DNA of 64,000 bases from positions 65,922,288 through 65,986,287 of the forward strand of contig JBOZIK010000001.1 of NCBI GenBank assembly GCA_051453625.1, read 5' to 3'. Under the pieces are notes generated by a model. The model was not told the origin of the DNA and made no database searches. It worked only from the letters and a program-made list of their open reading frames with translations. The translations under genes and the position numbers were made by a program. Below, piece after piece: positions 13,801-24,692 of this stretch; position 1 is the stretch's first letter, and every line of letters begins with the position of its first letter. The stretch is from Welwitschia mirabilis (taxonomy: Eukaryota > Gnetophyta > Gnetopsida > Welwitschiales).

Positions 13801-14935
13801 TAGTATCCATTCAAATTCAAATTGAATCAATGAATTATAATATTCCTCATGACAAAGCTATAAGTAATTCATTTGATACTTAGAAAAATATTTGTAAGAA
13901 AAAAACCTCTAAAAGATAATGAGTATAAATTTGTAAACAAAGAGAGAATTATTAAAGAGCTTTACACATCTTCATAACTTTGTCCTTATGAAAATAAATA
14001 ATTTTAAAAAAAGTAAAAGTAAAAAAAGGATTAAAGTTAACTATGTGAAAATAAAAAAAAATACAAGAAATAAAAAAGGATACTAATTACCTTATGAAGA
14101 AGTAATATGAAAGGATGAAATGAGGTACCAAAACCCATTTTTCCTCCTCTTATAGAAGAAAAGATAGTTTTGTAATTCCATTAAATAATAGTAAAGTGAT
14201 TTCAATGAGAAAATAAAGTAATAATTGATTAAGTACTTTATTTTACCTTAATTGGTAGTAGATGTGATAAAGCATAATAATTATCTTGTGAATAAGTAAT
14301 AAGAAAGGATGAAATAAGGTACTAAGACCCACATACCCTTCTCTTATAGGAGAAAAAATGTAGTCTTGTAATTCCATTAAATGATAGTAAAGTGATATCA
14401 ATGAGAAAATAAAGTAATAATTGATTAAATACTTGATTTTACCTTAATTAGTAGTAGATGTAATAATTAGGTATAATTCATTTGGTTATTGACATGGTAG
14501 AGTTATCAAGGTTTCAATTCAAAGTTAATTAAATATCATCAACTTAGTATGAAATAAGATGGCTCTAATTCAAAGTTAATTCTAAGTTATTAACTTACTA
14601 TAGGTCATTATGATTCTACTTAGAAATCAATGGAAGGTTATTATAAGTCTGATTCCAATTTAATAGAAGGTCATAGAGTTATTATAAGGGATGATGGTTC
14701 TAGTTCTAAGGTAATAAAATATTATTGACATAATATATAATACCATAGTTTTGATTCTAAGTCAATGAAAGGTTATAGACTCAATATAGAATATTAGTGT
14801 TCTTATTTCAAGTTAATAGATGATCATCAAATTAATATCAAATTTTATCATTGTTGTTATAATTTAGTGAAATATCATCAACTCAATCATGGTTATAATT
14901 TTAAATGAATTAAAAATCATTGGATCTTTCTAGGA
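10899..14935. repeat. 4.0 kb direct repeat, copy 2
   Basis: Direct partner of 1-4012, with the same internal order. Here the left boundary lies inside the window: homology starts at TCATTTTGAGAGATGC. To the right the type A array continues well past the point where copy 1 ends. Neither edge touches a gap, so this pair is less likely to be an assembly artefact than the gap-flanking repeats. Confidence 0.85.
14081..14466. repeat. 194-bp tandem duplication in copy 2
   Basis: Units 14081-14274 and 14275-14466 correspond to those at 3167-3552. Confidence 0.85.
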
Positions 14936-15300
14936 TTTTATGGTTCTGATTTAGATTTAAAGGAAGATCATCCACTTGGTATAAGGCATCATATTTCTAC
15001 TTTTGAGTTATTAAAATGATATAAACATAGTATAGAATATTATAATTCTAGTTCTAAGTTAATTGAAGATGTCAACTTAGTATAGAATATCATGTTTCTT
15101 ATTTTAAATTAATGGAAAATCATTGAGTAAATATAGGAAGTAATGATTTTGATTATAAGATAATGAAACTTGATTAACTTAGGGAAGGGCATTATGATTC
15201 TAATTATAAGTTAGTGGAAGGTTATTAACTTAGTATATGATGTTATGATCCTAATTTTTGAATAATAAAAAGTTATTAACTCTATATAAGACACCATGAT
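14470..15300. repeat. Decayed 54-bp tandem array (type A), copy 2
   Basis: About 15 degenerate units of roughly 54 bp carry AAGTTAATGGAAG, AACTTAGTATAGGATATCAT and GATTCTAATTCT elements. The first eight or so align with the copy 1 array; the remainder has no counterpart there because copy 1 ends near 4012. The array passes without a break into the 71-bp array. Confidence 0.8.
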
Positions 15301-16980
15301 TCTAATTTAATGTTTATATGAAATCATATATTTAAATTGAATATTGGATAGTTGATCTATAATTCCATGACTTTGATATGATGCCTATGGTATATCTTAG
15401 ATCTAACTTAGATCTTATAAAGTTAGTATAGAATGTTATGTTTCTAATCTGATATTTATGAGAGGTTATGGATGTGATTTTAATCTTAAATAATTAGTAT
15501 ATAACATCATGGTTTTAATTTGATCTCTATAGGTTGCCATAAATATGATCTAGATTTTGTATAATTAGTATAATATATCATGTTATAATTTGGTATCTAT
15601 AAGATGTTACAGATCTAACGTATAACTTTTATAGTTAGTATAGGATATCATAGTTCTAATTTGATGTCTATAAATAATCATACATTAAACTTAAACCTTG
15701 TACAGATAATATAGAATGTTATGGTTCTAATTTAGTATTCATAAGGCATCATGAATATAAGCTAGATCGTATATCATTAGTATAAGATGTTATAATCCTA
15801 ATTTGATGTCTATAGAAAATTTTGTATTCAATCGAATCTTGTAAAGTTAGTATAGAATATAATGGTTATAATTTGATGTTTGTAAGACATTATGAATTTG
15901 ATCTAGAACCTATACAATTAGCATAAAATATCATGATTTTAATTTTATGTCTATACGACATCATGAATCTAAGTTGGATCTTATATAGTTAGTATAAGAC
16001 ATTATGATTTTAATGTAATATCTATAGAAAAATATGAATCTAACTTGGATTTCTTTTTTAATAGTCAATAAATGGTATTATAGTTCTTATCTAGTATTAA
16101 TAGGGCATTATAGATGTAATTTAGATCCTATGCAGTTAAAATAGTATGTTATGTTTTTTATTTAATATTTATAGGATGTTATGAATATGACTTAGATCTT
16201 ATACACTTACTATACAATGTAAAGGTTCTAATTGCTATGTATAAGTACTCATGAATATGATCTAAACCTTATACAATCATTATACAATATCATGATTATA
16301 ATTTTGTATCTATAGAGCATCATGGATATTATTTGAATCTTGTATAGAAAATTATGATTCTAAATTCATGTTTATAAGACATTACATATTCATCTTAGAT
16401 CTTGTACAATTAGTGCTAGATACTATGAGACTGAGCTAAATTTTTTATAATTAGTATACCATGTTATGATTCTAATTTTATGCCTATATAATGTTATGAA
16501 TATCACTTAGTCCTTATACACTTATTATATGACACAATAATTCTCATTTAATGTCTATAAAGCATGATGGATCTAACCAAGCCCTTATAAACTTAGTATA
16601 GATTGTTATGACTAAACTTTATATTTATAGGAAATTAAGAATATGACTTAGGCCTTGTATAATTAGCATAGGACATAATAGTTATAATATAAACTATATA
16701 GGGCACTATGGATCTTATTTAACACATGCATAGCTAAAGAGAATAGCATGATTTTTATTTTATATCTATAGGGAATCAAGAATCTAGTTGAACTTTGTAC
16801 AGTTAGTATAGAGTACTATGATTTTGATTTGATGACTACAACGTATCGTGAATCTAACTTAAAACTTATATAGTTAATATCAAACATCATCGTTCTAATT
16901 TTGCCTCTATAAATCACCATGACTTTAACTTAAACCTTGTATTCATAGTATACGATAATATGGTTTTGATTAAAAAAATA
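15300..16980. repeat. Decayed 71-bp tandem array (type B)
   Basis: About 23 degenerate units of roughly 71 bp. Each has TTCTAATTTGATGTCTATA, then a CATCATGGATCTAACTTAG portion, then CTTGTATAGTTAGTATAGGA and a TATCATG link to the next unit. The AGTATAGGATATCATGGTTC core is shared with the type A array next door, so B probably arose from A by replacement or insertion in the other half of the unit. Spacing stays regular despite heavy divergence, which points to an old array that is no longer being homogenised. Confidence 0.8.
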
Positions 16981-17780
16981 ATTTTAATTAATTTTGTAAG
17001 TTAAAATTTCATAGTTAAAAATAGTTTAGTAAGATGAACGAATCTATTTCTTTGAGTTATCTTAATAATATTGAGTTTTATTATTTTTACTAATAAATGA
17101 AATAACTGTTAGAAGTTTTTATTAGTTTTAACTTTTAAAATTTAGGTGGCTATATTACTTACTATAAAAAGAAAATTAGGATTCATGATAAATACCATTT
17201 ATATTGGTAAATTATAAAAGATCATATGATTAATGGTATTGCTTCTCTTAAATGTAGGATTAATAAAATTCATCGAGATTTTGGAACTAGTTACATAAAC
17301 TTCAAGGCTTTTTAAAATTAAGTATGAGTTTTAAAAGGGAGTTCATGAAGGTAACTTATGTAATTCATCAAATAAAAGGTATATGAATCCACCTAAGCAT
17401 GTAATGAAAGAATTTAAAAAATTACAAGCATTAAAGTACTTAAACAGCTAACTAATCAAATTTTTCTACTATTGCATTAGTTATCTTTTTAACTACTTCT
17501 TTTACAAGATTAATATGCTTTAAAATACACATGCTATCCTCTAGTATCGTAGTTACTTCATTTATTTTCTTTTTCCTTTCGTATTCTTGATTCCTTCCTT
17601 GAGTCATGTTATAAATTTGAGTAATATATTCTCCTATATCTTGCAAATTCTTAATTTTGGTACTTCATCTACATAAAAAATCTAATCCTTTAAAGTTTGG
17701 CTATGCAATCCTTTAAGTAATTCTCTAATTCTTTCTATGATTGAAATTCCATGATTAGGACATTTAACTAATAGTATATT
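16981..17780. other. Unassigned stretch between array and Athila LTR
   Basis: AT-rich sequence after the type B array. Apart from the short reading frame at 17452-17646 I see no repeat, motif or coding signal. It may be flanking DNA into which the Athila-like element inserted, but no target duplication could be matched with confidence at 32573. Confidence 0.4.
17452..17646 (-). CDS. Unrecognised 64-codon reading frame
   Basis: An uninterrupted minus-strand frame starting MQDIGEYITQIYNMT and ending AIVEKFD. It is hydrophilic and would be largely helical, with a charged RNQEYERKKK stretch near residues 18-27 and regularly spaced hydrophobic residues after it. This differs from the Phe/Ile/Leu-rich composition of chance frames elsewhere in this window. 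It lies just outside the 3' LTR of the Athila-like element, with no neighbouring gene or visible promoter. I recognise no family. It could be chance, or a remnant of a host gene exon or another element. Confidence 0.15.
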   Translation of the reverse strand: MQDIGEYITQIYNMTQGRNQEYERKKKINEVTTILEDSMCILKHINLVKEVVKKITNAIVEKFD

Positions 17781-19031
17781 TATTGTGGCATAAATTTATG
17801 TAATCCTTAAGTGTTTTAGATAACCTATAAATCAAATTACTTATAAAAAAACACACACTAGTATAGATGAGAGTTAATCCGAATGTCATAATCCTAATGA
17901 ATGCACTAGGCTTAGAGTTAGAGAATTGATTTCCCAAAAGTATTTTTGTATTTTATCTTTTAAATAAATGAAAGTAAACAATAATGTAAATGTAATGCAA
18001 GATGAATGAAAATGAAATGCAATGGATAAGAATGAAAATAAAATGTATTCTAATTGGATCCTAATTCTTTTATCATAAGAACTAGCTCTCTATAATTTAA
18101 ATCAATTAAAAAGAGTTCCTTTCTTATTTCTAATCAATGTAAACTATGAGAAATGCCAAATATAATATGGAATATAATATGAAATTAGAATAAAATAGCA
18201 ATGCAAATCTAAACTAACAAAGTTAACGTTGACAAAGATTGCCCTTATGATCTAAATAAATTATAGAATTATCACTTACTACAATTAATTTAAATCATAA
18301 GGGACATAAACAAAATTGTATTGAAAAGAGAATTTGAATTAATCATAGAACTTTTACCTCCACTTACAATAAGATAGTAGCTCCTCAATAGAGGATATTC
18401 AACCCAACACTAAGGGTAGCTTCTCTCTGTAGCTATTGGATGGACCTGTTGTCTTTCAGTCTTTTATCACAAGAGCATCAGGTATAAAAGATGGAAACAA
18501 AAGTGAAGGAAAGGGACTGTATTTATAGTTTTTCATTGGAGTTCTAGAAGATTAACTTTAGAAGTCAAAGAAAAAATTCCTAGTATCTCAAATGGTTATC
18601 TGATCCCATTACAAAGGTAATTCTTTTCTGACATATAAAATAGCTATCTTCCTGACTATCATGAAATGATAGAGAGGATGTCACTCTATGTCAAAAGATA
18701 CTCCATTAGTTTTAGATCCTACTGTTAACCCCGCAGCTTCTATCCAAGTCAGAAGTATTGTCATCCTTCCTATCATGAAGATGACAAAGGGGATGATAGG
18801 CTTTCTAATCTTCAATCTCAAAGATAAATTAGTATTCTACATAGTACATTCTTCTTCCAAAGTATGAAGTATTAGATTAAGCCTACGAAGCCTCCAAATA
18901 TTCTAAGAATTACATATTTCAATGATTATTCTATCTGTCTTCCATAATCATTAGTATTACATCCAAACTTATATAAAAGTTCTATAAAAGCACTTAAAAT
19001 ACAGAATCAAATTCCCACAAATTGGCATCAT
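17781..19031 (-). repeat. 3' LTR of the Athila-like element
   Basis: About 1.25 kb matching 31415-32572 in the same orientation. On the minus strand it begins TATGATGCCAATTTG (TGTGATGC in the other copy) and ends near 17781 in a form of CACACCATAACA. Shared landmarks include AGTATAGATGAGAGTTAA, GCACTAGGCTTAGA and TCTCTGTAGCTATTGGATGG. It also carries several ATCATGAAGATGACAAAGG-like phrases. The ends are blurred by mutation and set by comparison with the other copy. Confidence 0.75.
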
Positions 19032-19037
19032 AACGTA

Positions 19038-19048
19038 GCCTCCTACTT
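19038..19048 (-). promoter_or_regulatory. Candidate polypurine tract
   Basis: AAGTAGGAGGC on the minus strand lies seven bases before the start of the 3' LTR, where second-strand priming is expected. A stronger purine run (TTGGGGGGGAGATGG) lies about 600 bp upstream at 19634-19648 and could be an internal tract. Confidence 0.45.
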
Positions 19049-20007
19049 AGCCTTGTTATTTCTTAACAAAGTAAGCGATTCACTATATTGTAAGCTAATT
19101 TACATAAGATAAACATCAACTTAGAAAAATGAAAATCGAGCTTAATTTGATCATACAAGAATAGATATCAAAAACTAATTAATTGATAAGCATACTGACA
19201 TATTCATAAGCCCCCTACTTAAACACATCTCCATAGAATAAATAAGTGTCATACACATACAAAAACCATAAAATGCAATGATGATAGCTCAAAACATGAT
19301 AATGTATATGCATAATGTAAGACAGAGATATTGGATTGATGTGATAAACTTAAGTAGTGCTAATATCAATAGAATAATACATCATAGTGTAATTAACAAA
19401 GAAAAAACATAAGAGTAGATATATCATGCTTTTGCCTTTAGATGATCTAAAACATAGCTACAAGAAGGCTCTGAGTGTTCTACTTGTGCTCCTGAAAGAT
19501 AAAAATTCATAAATTATATTTAAGTAACATGAAATTATGTCCAAAAAATTCATCATAAAAGCTTAAAACATGATTCTTTTAATTAAACATTTATGCTCAA
19601 TGCATAGAGGAATGCTCAAAAAGGTATCCTACCATCTCCCCCCCAACAAGTAAAGTAAGATGTCCTAGATCACATCAAATGAAAAGGAGGAGTGTTATCT
19701 TAGCTATCATGGGGATGACAGATGTGGGATAACAGTAATTAGAAACATTATTAGAAAGGGGAAAAAACTAGAAAAAGGAAAAAAATAAACAAGCATACAA
19801 AAAATAGTGAAAAAAGCAAAAAGAAAATTTATCCTAAAAGAACATAACCATGGTAAAAAAATATCTACAAAAAGAATAAAATGCACTAAGTAGAAATAAG
19901 CAATGCTCCAAGACTTCTCAAATGTGCCCAAACTCATGAAAAAGAAAACTAGAACTCATTAAATCAAGATATCACATCAACAAGAAACTCAAAAGGATTA
20001 GATTCGT

Positions 20008-20514
20008 NNNNNNNNNNNNNNNNNNNNNNNNNNNNNNNNNNNNNNNNNNNNNNNNNNNNNNNNNNNNNNNNNNNNNNNNNNNNNNNNNNNNNNNNNNNNN
20101 NNNNNNNNNNNNNNNNNNNNNNNNNNNNNNNNNNNNNNNNNNNNNNNNNNNNNNNNNNNNNNNNNNNNNNNNNNNNNNNNNNNNNNNNNNNNNNNNNNNN
20201 NNNNNNNNNNNNNNNNNNNNNNNNNNNNNNNNNNNNNNNNNNNNNNNNNNNNNNNNNNNNNNNNNNNNNNNNNNNNNNNNNNNNNNNNNNNNNNNNNNNN
20301 NNNNNNNNNNNNNNNNNNNNNNNNNNNNNNNNNNNNNNNNNNNNNNNNNNNNNNNNNNNNNNNNNNNNNNNNNNNNNNNNNNNNNNNNNNNNNNNNNNNN
20401 NNNNNNNNNNNNNNNNNNNNNNNNNNNNNNNNNNNNNNNNNNNNNNNNNNNNNNNNNNNNNNNNNNNNNNNNNNNNNNNNNNNNNNNNNNNNNNNNNNNN
20501 NNNNNNNNNNNNNN
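20008..20514. other. Assembly gap, 507 N
   Basis: A sized gap in the 3' part of the Athila-like element. No repeated sequence is evident across it. Confidence 0.95.
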
Positions 20515-20763
20515 AATGAAGGAAGTGCAAGCACTGTTAGAGGAGTAAGGACCCACATAACATGGCTAACTGACCCCCTAGTAAAGTTTCTATAGCTATC
20601 ATATCACACTGACAGAGGCCTCTCTTATGAAAGAGAATGATCTTTATTTCTTTTTTTGCTTTTTGTTTTTCAAACATTCCACATGACCAAGTACTCATAA
20701 TGATAAAAGTAAAGAGAAGATATAAATAACAAGAAGAATATGCAAAAACAACCAATTACTCAC

Positions 20764-20855
20764 NNNNNNNNNNNNNNNNNNNNNNNNNNNNNNNNNNNNN
20801 NNNNNNNNNNNNNNNNNNNNNNNNNNNNNNNNNNNNNNNNNNNNNNNNNNNNNNN
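20764..20855. other. Assembly gap, 92 N
   Basis: A sized gap in the 3' part of the Athila-like element. Confidence 0.95.
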
Positions 20856-20904
20856 ATCATTTAAAATGCCCAAGTAAAATATTATTAATCATGAAAACTT
20901 CATA

Positions 20905-21456
20905 AAGTAAATACATAAGTCAAGTTTAAGATATTCAAGTGATAACATGATGTTAACCAAAGGAAGGAATTAAGAAGGAATTTAGATAATGGTAAGAGAA
21001 AGATTCCCCTCATTGAGAGGGGTTTCCAAAACAAGTGATTTTATCATGTTCAAGGTTTCATTAATAGATGACTCATAACTTTTTGAATTTCTCTAGTATT
21101 TGAATTGGAGGTTTCAACTNNNNNNNNNNNNNNNNNNNNNNNNNNNNNNNNNNNNNNNNNNNNNNNNNNNNNNNNNNNNNNNNNNNNNNNNNNNNNNNNN
21201 NNNNNNNNNNNNNNNNNNNAAGTAAATACATAAGTCAAGTTTAAGATACTCAAGTGATAACATGATCTTAACCAAAGGAATGAGTTAAGAAGGAATTTAG
21301 ATAATGGTGAAAAGAAGATCCTCCTTATTAAAAGGGGTTTCCAAAACAAGTGATTCTATCATGTTTAAGGTTTCATCAATAGATGACTCATAAATTTTTA
21401 ACCTTTATCTATTAACTTTTTGAATTTCTCTAGTAATTGGATTAGAGATTTCAACT
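20905..21456. repeat. Gap-flanking repeat around 21120-21219
   Basis: 20905-21119, ending at the gap, is repeated right after it at 21220-21456. The second copy has about 20 extra bases near 21390. Landmarks are AAGTAAATACATAAGTCAAG at the start and GAGGTTTCAACT at the end. Probably two overlapping contig ends or haplotypes. Confidence 0.85.
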
Positions 21457-21479
21457 AATTCATTTGAATTAAATTTTCA

Positions 21480-22480
21480 TATAAGATAAGGACCTAATCA
21501 TTTAGAAGTTAATTTGTTATGTAAAAGATGTACTTAAGTATTATATAAAAGAATAAGTTGACCATCAAATTGCTTATGAATAATCTTTTTATCATGATTG
21601 AACTTTGCTTGGGCTTTATGAATGATTTAATAATGTAGGACATGAGTACATTTTTTATCTAAATAGTCAAGTTGCATTAATAGAGTTTTAAGATTTTCAT
21701 TCTAGTCTACAAGGTTTATTTAATGGGTAGATCAATAGGAGTTATAGAAAACATCAACTAGCAAGGCATAAACTTTTCTATACATAATTTCATATGGTAA
21801 GAAATGTAAAGAATTATGCCAAGTAGTACAATAAATCCAACAAACATCATTAAGTTTAAAGAACTATGTTTTCCTATTAATAGAAACTAATTTCTAAGCA
21901 TCTTTTTAATTTCTCTAGTTGTGTTTTTAGCTTGGCCATGAGTTTGCAGATTATAAGCACATGTAATTCTATGTTTAATATCAATGGATAATAAGAGTTT
22001 TTAAAAAAGATAATTAATGAAATGAGTTCCTTAATCCCTAATAATAATTCATGATAAACCAAAACATTGAAAGATATAAGTTCGAATAAAATTATAAACA
22101 GTTTGAGCATCACTTTGGTAGAGGAACAAGGTCTACGCACTTAGTAACATAATTAATGACTACTAGGATATAATATTTATCATAAGAAGGTGGTTTAATT
22201 AGGCCTATAAAGTTAATTCTCTAGTAATTAAAAGGTTTACATTCAAGTATAGATTTGAGGAGCATATCTTGAGAAAGAGTTAGAATACCATAACATTGAC
22301 ATGCATCATACCTTCTAGCAAAGTCAAATGCATCCTTGAAAAGGATAGGATAATAAAAAACCATAGTGAAGGATTTTCATGATGGTATTTTGGCTACTAA
22401 ATTATTTTAACATATTCCATCATGGCAAAGTTTTAGGATTTCTAAGATTTCCCACTTTTTAGGCACAGACTTACATATGA
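21480..22480 (-). pseudogene. Integrase remnant of the Athila-like element
   Basis: Integrase joins the cDNA copy to the host chromosome. Reading right to left: a zinc-finger remnant at 22293-22330 reads FARRYDACQCYG, with the first Cys of the CxxC pair now Tyr. The catalytic core starts near 22215 with RINFIG, where the first Asp is Asn. IIIRD then a stop then GTHF near 22030 keeps the second Asp. GQAKNTTREIKKML near 21900-21940 has Lys (21926-21928) where the catalytic Glu belongs. A tail with LPYEIMYRKVYALL near 21750-21800 matches the conserved stretch after the core in Athila/Tat integrases. In-frame stops replace several Trp and Gln codons. Two of three catalytic acids are lost by G-to-A change, so the enzyme is dead. 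It follows RNase H as in all Ty3 elements. Confidence 0.8.
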
Positions 22481-22739
22481 TTTGGTCCTTACATCTTATA
22501 TAAAGATAAGGTTCATTCCACTCATAGTCACCAATCCTATAGAAAAAAGATTTGCATTGGTTATAGATCTAATGTAGAGGTGTTTTCCTAGTAACAAGTA
22601 AGTTCATAATATCAGCATGCCAAGAAGTAAAATGAGTAGAAGGGATGGCATAAAGTTGCTCAATTGTAAAAAGTTGTTCATCTAGAAAAGAGTCATTTAT
22701 AGGAAGTTTATCATGAGAGCAACAAAGTTGAGATAGAAA

Positions 22740-23060
22740 TGTTTTCTAGATTTCTTAATGATGGTAAGATTAAATTCCTACATGAGAAAGATAAACCTAA
22801 TAATTCTAGCACTAGAATCTTTCTTCACCATAAGATAGCATATGACTGCATGATCGGTGTAAACATTTATGTGGAAATCAAGAAGATAATGTAAAATATG
22901 ATTAAGATAAAAGATGATGGCAAGAATTTCTATCTTGATAGTGGTATAGTTAAATGGGGCTTGGAATAAAGTTTTACTAAGACAAGACATAACTTTAAAA
23001 CCATTTTTATGTTTTTAACCAAGAACCCCATCTATAACAATGTTACTTGCATTACACATA
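22740..23060 (-). pseudogene. RNase H remnant of the Athila-like element
   Basis: RNase H removes the RNA strand from the RNA-DNA hybrid during reverse transcription. A minus-strand frame from about 22990 to 22778 reads MSCLSKTLFQAPFNYTTI, then a KIEILAIIF segment matching the conserved Glu-containing helix, then FHINVYTDHAVICYLM with the conserved YTDH motif, then a KKDSSARIIRFIFLMQEF tail. It sits directly downstream of RT and upstream of the zinc finger of integrase, the normal Ty3 order. The stretch just before it (near 23040) also reads as RNase H start but with changed acidic residues. Frames shift between segments, so no complete domain can be made. Confidence 0.8.
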
Positions 23061-23323
23061 AGTTCAAAATCCTTATTCCAATCAGGAATTATGACAATAG
23101 GTTTAGAAAAAGTGTTTTCTTTAAGAGTTTTAAACACAAGTTGACATGAATTATTCTAATCGAATTTAGCATCTTTTTCAAATAATGGGTAAAGTGGTTC
23201 ATAAATTTTTGCATAATCATGAATAAAATGATGATAGAAATCAACATGACCAAGGAATGATTTAATTTGTTTGATATTAGTTAGAGGGCTAAGGTTTTGA
23301 ATGATATCAACTTTGGTAGGATT
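23060..23323 (-). pseudogene. RT C-terminal part of the Athila-like element
   Basis: The minus strand reads PTKVDIIQNLSPLTNIKQIK, then SFLGHVDFYHHFIHDYAKI, then an LFEKDAKFD stretch. This is the thumb and connection part that follows the catalytic domain in Ty3 reverse transcriptases. It is cut at 23323/23324 by the inserted copia LTR. The missing upstream residues resume beyond the insertion and gap at 24927 (ILRYHISKE), which shows that the two halves were once continuous. The reading is nearly free of stops here, the best preserved stretch of this RT. Confidence 0.85.
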
Positions 23324-24692
23324 TGATAGGATCGAGAACCATAAGGGGCGAATAGGTTCTTTCAAAAAACTCAATAATTAATTTGAAATAAATCTATTTG
23401 AAATACAACTTGCATATGAAAATAAATTATTTTAGGATGTGCACAATATGATAAAAATACTTAAAGTAAAGAATCAAAAACTAAAAGCACAAACTACCAA
23501 TTTGAAGTAAGTCAAATTTATAGTGATTTAGGAAACTCCCCATTCTACTCTCAATGATCAGCTTCTCCCAAGCTAGATTTCAGATCTTTGTTATTCTACC
23601 AAGTATTCCAGGTTCACCTGTAACCTTTACAAATGGGCTTTTTCAGGATAAGTATTAACCTTTAGAATGGACTTTTCAAGGCTTAGTCTTAACCTATAGC
23701 ACAAACTTTTCAAGGCTTAGTCTCAATCTTTAACAAGTAGGATAGTGATGTAATGATGCCTCAGAACCATAGATATCACTCTTTCCATATTTAGTAAAAT
23801 AGATGGAGCTCTCCTCTTATAGAAATACATCTAATGAAGCCATGGATATGACTTTTAATGAAACAAGTATGCCAATGATAGATCTCCTCTAATCAGAAAT
23901 ATAGAAGCCAAGGTACAACAATGATAACAATGTTAATGCATAGCTTTGATCTTTTAGATCCAAAGTAATTTAGCTGAATGAGAGTAGTCCCAAAAGATTA
24001 ATTGGTTATTTATGGCTTAGCTACTTATAATGGAAGGCTATTAGGGTTTAGTACATTTTAATTATGCCTTTAATGATTATAAATGACTAGAAAATAACTA
24101 CCTAATGGCTAAATAACAGATACATAATGTTTAGAAAAATTTCTTTTCCACACCATTTGGTCGACCCCATAAAAATATAGTCGACCTCATGTGGTGTCAT
24201 GAATTACATAGATCACCTAAGAGAAATATCTAGTCATCCTAATTTTTGTATGTCTCCATGTCTGGTTGACCCCATTTGCGTCTGGTTGACCCCAGTTTAA
24301 TTGATCCCATCCTGGATCTGGTTGACCCCTTGTCTCAGTCTAGAAATACTGTCTATTAGGTTCTCAAATCTGATTGACCCCATGAAAATTCGGTCGACTC
24401 CTTTCTATTTAGTTTAGAGACTCTGGTTCTCTAAGTTATAGATCTGGTTGACCCCATCAAAATCTGATCGATCCCTTTGGATGCAGTCCATTTTCCTTTG
24501 ATAGCTTTAGATGCGGTCGACCCCTTTAGGATCTAGTCAATCCCTCTGGAGGATGAAACAAATAACAAGTTTCTAGTGCATATTTTAGTTCCATCTTTTG
24601 CAAAAACCTTAAACTCTTTTTGCATAAAATATGTAAAGTTTGCTATACACAAGATATTAGTTTGACATCAATTGGCAAAACATAATTTAACA
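23324..24692 (-). mobile_element. SIRE/Maximus-like copia LTR inserted in Athila RT
   Basis: A 1.37 kb LTR splits the RT of the Athila-like element. On the minus strand it starts TGTTAAATTATG at 24692 and ends CTCGATCCTATCA at 23324. Just upstream on the minus strand is a polypurine tract (AAAAGAGGAGAT, 24694-24706), and the sequence up to 24826 resembles the end of the internal region of SIRE-like copia elements. The phrase GATCGAGAACC followed by a G-rich GAATAGG block near its end is common in plant copia LTRs. It carries a GTCGACC minisatellite at 24157-24548. The rest of the element falls in the gap at 24827 or is absent. Confidence 0.65.
24157..24548. repeat. GGTCGACCCC-type minisatellite in the copia LTR
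   Basis: About twelve degenerate copies of TCTGGTCGACCCCAT spaced irregularly at roughly 20-60 bp, for example at 24159, 24263, 24283, 24320, 24445 and 24515. Many have GGTTGACC or GATCGATC in place of GGTCGACC, which are CpG transition products. It is much richer in G+C than its surroundings. Confidence 0.8.

Larger units (their letters stand above)
19049..20904 (-). other. 3' untranslated part of the Athila-like element
   Basis: Sequence between the integrase remnant and the 3' LTR, interrupted by gaps at 20008-20514 (507 N) and 20764-20855 (92 N). Athila elements often carry an env-like gene here, but I can read no supported protein; the open frames in this part are low-complexity or cross N runs. 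It includes the seven-C run at 19638-19644. Confidence 0.45.

Noticed and set aside
15300-16980. Possible CRISPR or tRNA-like array
   Set aside because: The 71-bp units are contiguous and homologous along their full length with no unique spacers, and no cloverleaf fits.
19707-19937. 76-codon minus-strand hydrophobic frame that could suggest an env-like protein
   Set aside because: Phe/Leu-rich because the plus strand is A-rich; no signal peptide pattern or env motif can be defended.
19964-20558. Three long minus-strand frames of about 190 codons
   Set aside because: Each is almost entirely the 507-N gap; only a few real codons at the ends.
20537-20755. 72-codon minus-strand frame with several Cys
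   Set aside because: Short, no family recognised, inside the 3' untranslated part of the Athila-like element between two gaps.
24157-24548. Regularly recurring GC-rich motif that could suggest a CRISPR-like array
   Set aside because: Spacing is irregular, units are degenerate, and it lies inside a plant copia LTR.
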